64,000 nucleotides of DNA from Diploptera punctata (lineage: Eukaryota > Arthropoda > Insecta > Blattodea > Blaberidae): contig JASPKZ010001601.1 of assembly GCA_030220185.1 (NCBI GenBank), positions 620,001-684,000 of the forward strand, written 5' to 3'. The translations under genes and the position numbers were made by a program. The notes under the pieces are model-generated. The model did no database searches and was not told the origin of the DNA. It worked only from the letters and a program-made list of their open reading frames with translations. The first letter of the stretch is position 1. Each line of letters opens with the position of its first letter. This document shows positions 21,101-33,100 of the stretch, one piece after another.

Positions 21101-24100
21101 ACTACAGAATTGTTTGAAAGAGAGTAAGTATAAGCATTATTAAAAACTTAATTAACAATTATTAATTTATTTATAATTTATTAAAATAATTAAAAACATT
21201 TATTGAATTGCAGTTCGCAGAAGGGCTAAAGAAAATGTTAACAGTGAAGGTGATATTGACTGCAGCTGGTGTGTCCACATATGTTCACAAAATAATTTCC
21301 CAACAGCTGCAGGATTGGCTTCTTCTGCTGCAGGATATGCATGTCTTGGTATGAACATATTTACAGCTGCTTTTAATAAGTTTGAAACAACATAATAACA
21401 CTTTAGAATGTCTTAAAAAGTTGCAACTTGTTTAGAAGAGAAGAATGCTATTTATTTGTGCCACATTGAGTACCAGGCACTGAGCAGGGCATTTAAACCC
21501 ACAGGCCAGCCATTTAAATACCCCAGCTACCCTTTTCGTGGCACTTCAGAAAATGGACCATTATTCACAAACTATTAGTCCTAGAAAATTCAAATTTTGT
21601 ACATACCTAAAGGAGATATCTTAGTAGGATTTGATGGTGAAATAACTTGGGTGATTGATATCACATGGTATCGGCGTATCAATTTCAGGAATCAGTTCAT
21701 CACGTGAGTCATCATTATACAAAATATTCACTAATTCTTCTTCAGTGAGATATTTTTCTTCCGCCATGGTTTCACTCACGCACAAACAACAGCGTGATAA
21801 CGAGAAACATATACGACTGCATTGGAGCTCGGAGGCAAGTTTGGGTGAACGAATCACATGTGTTGTTTGTTTTAAAAATAAAAGGGGATTCACCAAGGTT
21901 AAACGTGTCAAATGGGAATAGAACATGTACATTTATATGCCATCTATGATCTCCAAGACATACTAAACCAACACAATATTTAGGCGCCGAATATAAACAT
22001 GGTTTGTTTGCGCCCGCTCTAAAATGAGTTAACTGACCGACGGCCGCATACACGATAGTCTCCTTAAACGCCTTAACTGGTTTACGGTACTGAATGTGAC
22101 ACATGTTCAACCGCTGTGGTCTCGAGGTAGCGTGCTGCCTTGTCACGCAGCGGGCCCAGGTTCGATCCCCGGTCAGGACAGTTCTTCTGGGTGAGGTTTT
22201 TATCAGGGTTTTTCCTCACCTGTAAGACAAAAGTCAGGAAAACTTTAAGGCCCAAATGGTCCCCGAAATCATGTGGCCGTCATCATCATCCTTCACCGGT
22301 GTGGAAAGCAACGGGAAGCTACCACACCTACAATTCCCTATAAAGCTGCAAGCATAGCATGAAAATGCTATGATTGCAGTGAAGTACATGCCTTCAGGCA
22401 GAATTACTTTGGATGGGTCCCATGAACAGACAGGTGAATGGAGAAGACTGCATAACAGTGAATTACATGGTCTTTATAGGAAGCCAGATATAATGAGAAC
22501 AGTTAAGTCTTGTAGACTGTGATGGGCAGGACATGCGGCAAGATGGGGAATGAAATACGTGTATGGAAGCTTCTTGTAGGAAACTAGAGGGAAAATGCTC
22601 AGTTGGTAGATCAAGAATGAGGTGGGAGAATAACATTAACCATGATTTGAGGGAAGTAGGTTATACAGGGGATGATTGGAAAACATTGGCTCAGGATAGG
22701 GATGTAAGGAGAGTTTATGTCCGTGCAGCCATGAACCTATGGGTTTAATAGTGCCAGTTAGTTAGTTAACTAACCATATCCCTGTCCTGCAACATAGCCA
22801 AGTAAAACATTTTCTCATGGAATTTTTTGGCCAGTACGGAACCGGTGCCCACCCAGAATTGTGAGGCATTTGGATAGCTACAATGAGTAGTGACTCCAGG
22901 TTGAGAAGACCAGCTATAACGGCTGGGGGATCCGATATGCTGACTGCATGTCACCTCTACACTGGCTGCATCTGTGATTGACACATGTGCACATGAGGCC
23001 AGCAGCTGGCTGGTAGGCCTGTCACGCTTGGAGTTAAAAGCCATATCCTTAATAAAAACTAACAAGAAAAAACACAGAAAGTAGATTATAGAATTTCGGA
23101 AGCACATTATAAATTTCCAAAAATTAATTTTATGTTTGAAAATTGTTGTGATGTTAATTATTGTGTGCCATTGTTGTGGTATAAATTTTGGTAATAAGGA
23201 TTTTAATATTACTATTATGTGTTAATAAGTTATATTTTGACGATTTTATTATTAATTTAACACTTCTCATTGAAGGATAAATTATATTTGAAGAGAAAAA
23301 TTTTTGCCTAGACCGAGACTCGAACCCGGGACCCTTGGCTTTCCGGCCAAGTGCTCTACCAACTGAGCTACCGAGGTGAGTTGCGATCTAGACGCAAATT
23401 TTTCTCTTATATACGTTGTAATATCCCTCGTGCCAAATGCTTGAAACCATAGCTTCTATCTAGGCGAACATTTTTCTCTTCAAAATATAATTTATCCTTC
23501 AGTGAGAAGTGTTAAATTAATAATAAAATCATCAATAGAAGCCCTGCTGGCTTTATAAAGTAGTGTTAAATTCCCAATAAATGTCTTCTTAACTAAAAAA
23601 GCCGCCATTTGCAAAGATAGAAGCTATGATAGTTGAATGCAGGCTTTCACGGCGGTAATCATATGTTGAGTGATTCCGGGTTATGTGGCCGTGGTCCATA
23701 GTTGGTGTTGATACCAGACGTTTCGCCTCAACTGCGAGGGCATCTTCAGTGGCGAGTGCTTCTAGGCATGTTTCCTGGTCGGAAGATCTACTTAGAGTGA
23801 GTGCTGTGGACGTAGTGGACGTTGTATTGATACTAGTGGTGGGTGCAGGGTGAGTGGGCGTGGCTCTTGCTGATTGGCTAATGGTCGTCAACACCAGGGA
23901 CAACAAGGAGACGACCATTAGCCAATCAGCAAGAGCCACGCCCACTCACCCTGCACCCACCACTAGTATCAATACTACGTCCACAGCGCTCACTCTAAGT
24001 AGATCTTCCGACCAGGAAACATGCCTAGAAGCACTTGCCACTGAAGATGCCCTCCGCAGTTGAGGGCGAAACGTCTGGTATCAACACCAACTATGGACCA

Positions 24101-27100
24101 CGGCCACATAACCCGGAATCACTCACATTATGATAGAAGCTAAGGTTTCAAGAATTTGGCACGAGGGATATTATAACGTATATAAGAGAAAAATTTGCGT
24201 CTAGATCGCAACTCACCTCGGTAGCTCAGTTGTAGAGCACTTGGCCCGGAAAGCCAAGGGTCCCGGGTTTGAGTCTTGGTCTAGGCGAAAATTTTTCTCT
24301 TCAAAATATAATTTATATTCTATTTATTCATTTTAAAAATTTTAAATTTGAAATAATTTATAACAATAACAAATATTGTGTTGCAGTATACGCCTTAGCT
24401 GAGCTATATAAAGTGGAAGGTGACATAACAGCAATTGCTCGACAAGGATCAGGCAGTGCATGCCGTAGTATATTGGGTGGTTTTGTTCACTGGCATCAAG
24501 GATCTGCCTCCGATGGATCAGATTCCATAGCTACTCAAATTGTTCCTGAATCTCATTGGTCACAACTTAGAATACTCATTCTGGTGGTAAATTACAATCT
24601 ACATTTTTAATTTGAATGTTATTCTGTTATATAATGCAGTGATGGTTAACTTTGGAATAACGAGCCACAGTTTTGGCTTCTGAAGAAGTGAGAACCTGCA
24701 CATATTTAATTATAATCCATGAATATGCATTCTGCAGTAGTTCCTAGAAAGGAAGCTTGACAGCTACAGATCTAAATGGTGAACAAATATGACTGAAGAA
24801 AAATTATATGCTCTGACTGGGGTTTGAACCCAGGACCTTAGGCTTTCTATTACTGAGTTACCTGAGGAACTCCAAATTGTTCTCTTATACACTTTTATTA
24901 ATATAATTTATCCTTCAGTGAGAAGTGTTAAATGAATAATAAAAACATCAAAGAAGCCCTACTGTGAAGAAGTAATTCTCTCATGCCCCGATGTTGTAGT
25001 AACATTTTGAAGAAGGATGTGTGTCCAAAAAAAATAATTACTGGTTCAGGTTGGGTTTAATTTTCGGTGGAGCCGGATTCTCTTCTTAGGGTCGGAAGTT
25101 GGTACACTGGATAGGAAAACACTTCAAAATTACTAAAAAATGTTTCTTGTAGAAATAATTGCACATTTGTTCACTTCTTAAAGTTCCCAGCAGATTAAGT
25201 AAATGTAGGCGGTATTATTCTTCACCGTCAATTAAAAATAAATTCTTTTCTTTTCTTGTATCAATTATTATTCTTGTATTAAATTTACATTTTTATCTTG
25301 AGAGCTCTTATTGCCACTATCTTTGTTGAAAGTTGTATGCAGAATGACTAGTGTAATTCTTTTATAATTTATGTTGTTAATTTAAATTCTATTGGTTATA
25401 GTTCTTTAGATATAAGGTTTAATTTGATTTGTTAAATAAGAAAGTTAATTGTTTTAACATCCAATCAGAGTTTAGTTTACTTTCATTTAAGAATATGAAG
25501 TTAAGCAGGTGTTCTTATTACAGTTATAACAGAAGGATTTATAATTCTGACAACAATGACTTAAAACAATTTTAAAAGCATTATTTAGAAAGACTGTTAT
25601 GTAATACAATTTCTTTAATTGTTACTGAGACATTTTTATTCAACAATAACCAACAATTAATTATGTAGATGTTCTTATTTATTTAAGTTATATTTAAATA
25701 TTAAAAGAATTTTAAAATACAAAATTATTAAATTTAATTTTCATATTTATTATAATATTAAAATCCTGCTATGACTGGCTGACTATAAAGTAATGTTTAT
25801 ATTCCCAATAAATGTCTTCTTAAACAAGAAGCTGCCATTTGCATGATCGAGCAAATGCTCATAGCATTCAGCATCGGAAATTAACAATGTATAAGAGAAA
25901 AATTTGCATTTAGATTGGAATTTGTCAGGTAGCTCAGTGGTAGAGCATTGGTCTAGAAAGTCAAAGGTCCTGGGTTCAAACCCCAGCCTGAGCGTATAAT
26001 TTTTCTCTTCAAATATATTTTATCCTGTAGTGAGAAGTGTCAAATTAATAATAAAAACATCAAATATGACTAGATTCATATTTTCTAAGATTGATCTTCA
26101 AAATTCACAGAAATTTCATTTGTTCTTTTTAATTTATACAAAAATATTATTTACATTTCCTGACATGCTGACCACATGTCACCCCTACACTGGCTCGTTG
26201 TGGAAATTCATCATACATAAAACAATTTATCTTAGTAGTAATTCTGCTAAAGGAGTCACCAATCATTCTGGGACCCAAATCTGAGGTAGGTTTCTTATCT
26301 TGTTTTATCCTTCTACTGGTGTCTGTGGTTTAATTCGGCAGATTTTCATCCCAGATTGATTGCTGACTCTTGTAGCGGAATTACTATTAAGGTAAATTCT
26401 TTTTGTTTTATATTTTACTTTTTGGTTTAATATTTGCATTTTATTATAGGTTAGTGACAAAACGAAAAAAATTGGCAGTTCATTAGGAATGCAAAAGACT
26501 GCAGAGACGAGTGAATTACTCAAACACCGCATCTCTCACTCTGTTCCTCGTCGAATACAAGAAATTACTGAGGTAACAATGCGTAACTTCTTTTCAGCTT
26601 TATTCATCTTACTAAAAAAGTTTTTCTCTAAAGGTCAAAGCACAGCTTTATATTTGTGATGCTCTGAATTCTCGACAGATGAAGAATACAAATGTATAAA
26701 TTTGCATATTTTAATGCTCTAATCCAGTTTTATTTTGCAGGCAATTGTCAGCAAGAATTTTGAGAAATTTGCAGAATTGACAATGAAAGACAGCAACCAG
26801 TTTCATGCTGTATGTTTAGACACTTTCCCTCCTAACGTATACATGAATGACACATCTCATGCTATCGTAAGCTTAATTCATGCTTATAACAATGCATTGG
26901 GAGAAAATAAGGTTTGTATATTCAACCCGTATGCTTTATTTTAATATAATAAATTTGGGAATTTTTAACATTATGAGGTTTTATTCATAAGAATTAAATG
27001 AATCGTGATTTCTTCTTACCTCATACTTCTATGTTTTTTTTTAAACACAGCACTGCAGTATCAGCGACCATCGTCACCATCCTCAGCTGTTTTCATGATT

Positions 27101-30100
27101 GTCAATTTTTCCTTTTGCCAGTAATTATCCAATGCCATCTTGTCAAACTGCCATCTGGTGTTCTTTTGAAGGAATTATTTTTTAAACTGCCATCTGGTGT
27201 TCTTTTGAAGCAATCATTTTCTAAACTGCCATCTGTTGTATTTTTGAAGAACCAAGCTTGATTACAAAGTTCTTCAAAAATACAACAGATGACAGTTTAG
27301 AAAATGATTCCTTCAAAAGAACACCAGATGGCAGTTTAGGAAATATTTCCTTCAAAAGAACACCAGATGGCAGTTTGGATAATTACTGGCAAAAGAAAAA
27401 ATTGTCAGTTGTGAAAACAGCTGAGGATGGTGACGATGGTCGCTGATACTGCAGTGCTGTGTTTAAAAAAACATAGAAGTATGAGGTAAGAAGAAATCAC
27501 GATTCATTTAATTCTTACCATATGCTTTAAATTATTTAAACTTGTAACAATGTTAAGTTATGTAGATAGGAAATAACACTATGAGGTTTTTTAGTATTGT
27601 TTATTTTTTTATTATTTCACTCACCTCATACTTCATAACTTCTTGCAGACCTAGGTTTCATCACAACTTTTGTGACATTCTCAATGCTGTGTCACGTTCA
27701 CAACTGACGTCCAACGGCCTTCTATCCTGCAGACTGACCTCCGCGCCATCTGATGGCCGATCGACGAATTTCCTAATCAGTCCTCTCTCCTTATAACCGG
27801 GTATTTCAAAATTCATAGTTGTATTTTCATTCTTGCATATGTAAATTTTTTCCCAAATTGTGAGTTCCCAGGAATGCAAGAATGAAAACACAACTATGAA
27901 TTTTGAAATACCCGGTTATAAGGAGAGAGGACTGATTAGGAAATTCGTTGGTCAGCCATCAGATGGCGCGGAGGTCAGTCTGCAGGATAGAAGGCCGTTG
28001 GACGTCAGTTGTGAACGTGACACAGCATTGAGAATGTCACAAAAGTTGTGATGAAACCTAGGTCTGCAAGAAGTTATGAAGTATGAGGTGAGTGAAATAA
28101 TAAAAAATAAACAATTCTAACAATGTACTTTTCACTTTGTTTCTAGATGCTTTAGGTAGGGACATATTTAGATACAGGCCTAGTGCTAGAGCAGCATTTT
28201 TATAGTACAAAAGATGTATTAAAATCAATGTAGGGAAGTAAACATTATCAGGGAATAATCATTTAAATTCATCAGAGACAATTTTTTGGAAAAACTGACC
28301 TCGTAAATTTCATGCTTTTCACGAGTCCGTAGTTTCAGAGAATATCTCATCCATCATCAGTCACAACTCTAACTGATTAAATTCTTCCGCTGTCAACTAT
28401 TCTATTGTCAACATCTTCTGTGCTGCTAACTATGGTTGAATTTATAAACTTTGAAATTAAATTTTGTTCATTAGGAATATCAAAGTTCTTCAATATGTAT
28501 TCATCTATATCTATATTCATATATATTTACATAAGCTCTCCATACATCCCTATCCTGAGCCAATGTTTTCCAATCATTCCCTGTATAATCTACTTCCCTC
28601 AAATCATACTTAATGTTATTCTCCCACCTCATTATTGGTCTACCAACTGGGTGTTTTCCCCCTGGTTTTCCTACAAGAAGCTTCCATGCACTCCTTTCAT
28701 TCCCCATTCATGCCACATGTCCTGCCCATTGAGTCTACGAGACTTAACTGTTCCTATAAAAACCATGCAGTTCACTGTTATGTAGTCTTCTCCATTCACC
28801 TGTCTGTTCACCTCTCTTTGAACCAAAAATTTTCCTAAGAACTTTATTCTCAAATACTCGTACCTTAAAGTAAGAGTCCATGTTTCGCATCCATATAATA
28901 TAACTGGTAGAATAATAGTTTTATATATTTTCAGTTTAACGTTTTTTGAAAGGAGTTGGGACATCAAGAGTCTCTGCAATGCATAATAGCACACATTACC
29001 AGAATTGAGCCTATGTTTAATTTCTTTGTGCATCTCATTCCTGTTTGTGATTATTGTTCCTAGGTATTTGAGTTCAGCCACTTCCTCAAAATTTCCCTCA
29101 TTTATCATTAGCTGTCCATTTCCATTATATAATGTATTTCTACGTGTGACCATATATTTAGTTTTATTGATATTTACTTACTTACTTACTTACTCACTGG
29201 CACTATCGAACCCGTAGGTTCATGGCCGCACGGACATAAGCTCTCCATACATCCCTATCCTGAGCTAATGCTTTCCAATCATTCCCTGTATAATCTACTT
29301 CCCTCAAATCATAGTTAATGTTGTTCTCCCACCTCATTCTTGGTCTACCAACTGGACGTTTTCCTTCTGGCTTTCCTACAAGAAGTTTCCATGCACGTCT
29401 TTCATTCCCCATACGCGCAACATGTCCTGCCCATCGCAGTCTACGGGACTTAACTGTTCTTATTATATCTGGCTTCCTATAAAAGACCATGTAGTTCGTT
29501 GTTATGTAGTCTTCTTCTCCATTCACCTGTCTGTTCATCTCTCTTTGGTCCAAAAATTTTCCTAAGAACTTTATTCTCAAATACTCGTAATCTCCTTTCC
29601 TCCCTTAAAGTAAGAGTCCATGTTTCGCACCCATATAATATAACTGGTAGAATAATAGTTTTATATATTTTCAGCTTAACGTTTTTTGAAAGGAGTTGGG
29701 ACATCAAAAGTCTCTGCAATGCATAATAGCATGCATTTCCAGAATTGAGCCTATGTTTAATTTCTTTGTGCATCTCATTCCTATTTGTGATTATTGTTCC
29801 TAGGTATTTGAATTCAGCCAATTCCTCAAAATTTCCCTCATTTGTCATTAGCTGTCCATTTCCATTATATAATGTATTTCTACGTGTGACCATATATTTA
29901 GTTTTACTGATATTTACTTCCAGTCCTAATTTCTTAGTGTTACTCAATAGTGTGTGCGTGTTGGCCTTTAGTATCTCCTCGCTATCGGCCAGTAGTACTA
30001 CATCATCAGCATAAACTAACAGCTTATTAATACCATTGAGTTGTAGGCCTTCTTCATCCTCTAAAGATTTGATGGCATGCTCTAGTACAAAATTAAATAG

Positions 30101-33100
30101 TAGAGGAGATAGTGCATCTCCTTGCTTCAACCCATTGTCGATTTCAAAAGTATCTGAAAATGGTTAATTTTTATTAGGAGGCATATTTAAAATTTTCATC
30201 ATATATTCACTTTTTTAAATTTTAAAATCAATAGGAAGTAACATTATGAGGTTTAATTTAATATTTGAGTTTGTATTTTTTTTAACATTCTTACCTCATA
30301 TGATTGTTTAGTCAGACATAGGTTTCAAGACTGTTGCCCCATCTTCAGTTTGTCACAAACTGGTTTTTTTCTTTTCTTCAAGTTGTTAAAAGAAAAGAAA
30401 AAAAAACAGGTTGTGACAAGCTGAAGATGGAGCAATAAGCTTTGAAATGATCATCCAGCAAAACAAACATATGAGGTATGAATGTTAAAAAATACAAACT
30501 CAATTATATAGTCACTTAATAGTGAGTGGAGAACATATTTTAACAACTCACCTCATATAATTTCAAACTTCTTTGATACCGGCTGTTTCAGACAATATCT
30601 TGTCCCTCTTCAGTCATGGCTTCCACTGATGAAATTCTCTGGTTGTTGATTTCTCTAAGGACATCACCTCTTGTGCTGCCATCTTTGGTTGGGATTATAA
30701 ACAGCACAAGAGATGATGTCCTTAGAGAAATCAACAACCAGAGAATTTCATCAGTGGAAGCCATGACTGAAGAGGGACAAGATATTGTCTGAAACCGCTG
30801 GTATCAAAGAAAAGAGATGATGTCCTTAGAGAAATCAACAACCAGAGAATTTCATCAGTGGAAGCCATGACTGAAGAGGGACAAGATATTGTCTGAAACC
30901 GCTGGTATCAAAGAAAGAGATGATGTCCTTAGAGAAATCAACAACCAGAGAATTTCATCAGTGGAAGCCATGACTGAAGAGGGACAAGATATTGTCTGAA
31001 ACCGCTGGTATCAAAGAAAAGAGATGATGTCCTTAGAGAAATCAACAACCAGAGAATTTCATCAGTGGAAGCCATGACTGAAGAGGGACAAGATATTGTC
31101 TGAAACCGCTGGTATCAAAGAAAAGAGATGATGTCCTTAGAGAAATCAACAACCAGAGAATTTCATCAGTGGAAGCCATGACTGAAGAGGGACAAGATAT
31201 TGTCTGAAACCGCCGGTATCAAAGAAATTTGAAATTATATGAGGTGAGTCGTTAAAAATATGTTCTCCACTCACTATTAATGATATAACATCATTATGTT
31301 TACTTCCCAATATTAATTTAAATTCATATATCCACTTATTTAAGTGTAGCTGAAACTTACTGGTTTAAACTTTAAGAAATATAAAATTATTTGATCCTTG
31401 ATTTAAGATGGATTCTGAAAGAAAAAATATAAACAAGTGTATTTTTATATGATTCATTTCCAGGTTGCATACACATTTGATGCAGGACCAAATGCTTGTC
31501 TCTACTTGTTAGAACCTGATGTACCGCAGTTCTTATCTGTTATTAATCACGTCTTTCCACCAGCTAGTCAAACTTCTGAATATTTAAAGGGCATTCCAGT
31601 AGAGAGCACTCCAGTTCCAAAAGTAAGTGTATTATGTGTATACGAGGGTGAATCAAATATAAACCGGAATTATTGTTTACAATTTTATTGAATTAACAAA
31701 AAATACAAAACTACCACCTAATTTTTCTACATAGTCTCCTGCATTTCCAACACACTTTTGCCATCGAGTTGGCAACTTTTTGATGCCGTCCTTGAAGAAT
31801 GAGGGATGACGTGTAGTCAGCCAGTTGCGCACGAACTCCTCTACCGCTGCATTGTCACCAAACCGCCTTCCTCCCAGGTCTTCTTTCAGTGGCCCAAACA
31901 AATGGTAGTCACAGGGTGACAAATCTGGACTGTAAGGAGGATGTTCCAGAGGTGTCCAATGCATTTTCGTCAGTTTTTCTTGTGTCAACCGAGCAGTGTG
32001 TGGCCATGCATTGTCATGTAGCACAATCACATTTCGGATCGGTTTCCGGCGGCGCTTGTTGTGATATGCTGCTTTCCGAAGCTTATTCCAACGTGTGAAG
32101 CAATTTCAGAAATTGTTATGTGCCGATCCTCCTCAATAAGGTCCCATACAGCACAAATGTTGTCTGCAGTGATGCTTGTTCGTTGCCGTCTTTGGTGGGG
32201 CTCATTTTCCACTGAATCCCGGCCCGCTAAAATTTTTTTGCGCCAATCATACACCTGCTTCTTCGAAAGGGTTGCTTCCCCAAACTGTGCATGAAGCCTT
32301 CTCAAAATTTCAGAAGGTTTAATGCCTTCTTTTGCCAAAAACTTAATAATAATGCATTGTGCAACAGACGTGTACCTCTTGCTCGCTCATGGCGTACTGA
32401 AGCAAGTGGCCACTCTTCGGAGTGTGACACATCAAGATCCCTACTCCAGACACCCCCACCAACTTCCCCTCCAAACTGCAACCTTTGCAGTTCGCTACCA
32501 GAGCCTCCAGATACAAATTCCAGTTTATATTTGATCCACCCTCGTAGATTCAAAATGTGTTGAAAAAATATTCATACTTATCGTTAGAGTCTGGATTTTT
32601 ATGTAATATTAATCTTCAAATATGTAGTAAAAATAAGTAGTATTACATTTTTATTATATAGTGTCAAAAGATATGTTTTAACATACTTGTATAATATTTT
32701 AAAATCATTAGCAAGTTACATTATGAGGTTTAATTTAATATTTGAGTTTGTATTTTTTAAATTTCTTACCTCATGTGTTTATTTTGTTGGACGATCGTTT
32801 CAAAGCTATTGCTCCATCTTCAGCTTGTTCACAAACTGTTTTTTTCTCTTTCTTCAAGTTGTCGGCCCTGGATCTGTGTTCCAAAGAACTTTATAATGAG
32901 GCTCCTTTCTCCAAGAATTTCAAAGTTCATAATTTTCTCCTTGTTCTTCTGTATATAAATTTTTTCCCATATTGTGAGTTCATTGGTATTTTCTAACTGT
33001 TTTAATAATTTTGTATTTATATCTATTTTGTGTTTCTCTGTCCAAACATGAGCTGCTACTGCAGATTTTTCCACTTCTCCCTTTTTTACATTTCTTATGT

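Larger units (their letters stand above)
23627..24131. mobile_element. Penelope-like element family K, foldback copy with 11-bp TSD
   Basis: Arms of roughly 240 bp mirror each other around 23890. Flanked by GATAGAAGCTA at 23616-23626 and 24132-24142. Each arm carries a hammerhead-like core. Proline/threonine-rich frames over the arms are present on both strands because of the palindrome. Confidence 0.75.
23250..24330. repeat. Palindromic tRNA-like element interrupted by PLE
   Basis: Outward-facing tRNA-like cassettes at 23306-23377 (minus) and 24215-24286 (plus), each within AGAGAAAAATTTGCGTCTAGA / TCTAGGCGAAAATTTTTCTCT inverted repeats and with TATATAAG upstream. The centre is split by the PLE at 23627-24131. 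Confidence 0.75.
27560..28105. mobile_element. Penelope-like element family I, foldback
   Basis: Arms of about 230 bp mirror around 27850. Right arm: [20 protein letters not shown] then SDGAEVSL and a hammerhead-like motif, then TATGAGGTGAG; the left arm is the reverse. NFEIPG is the conserved PLE endonuclease end. Confidence 0.8.

Noticed and set aside
23589..24063. Pro/Thr-rich frames on both strands
   Set aside because: They arise because the PLE K palindrome is open on both strands; no separate gene.
30230..31285. CRISPR-like array
   Set aside because: Direct units are identical without unique spacers and the genome is eukaryotic; it is a hammerhead array.
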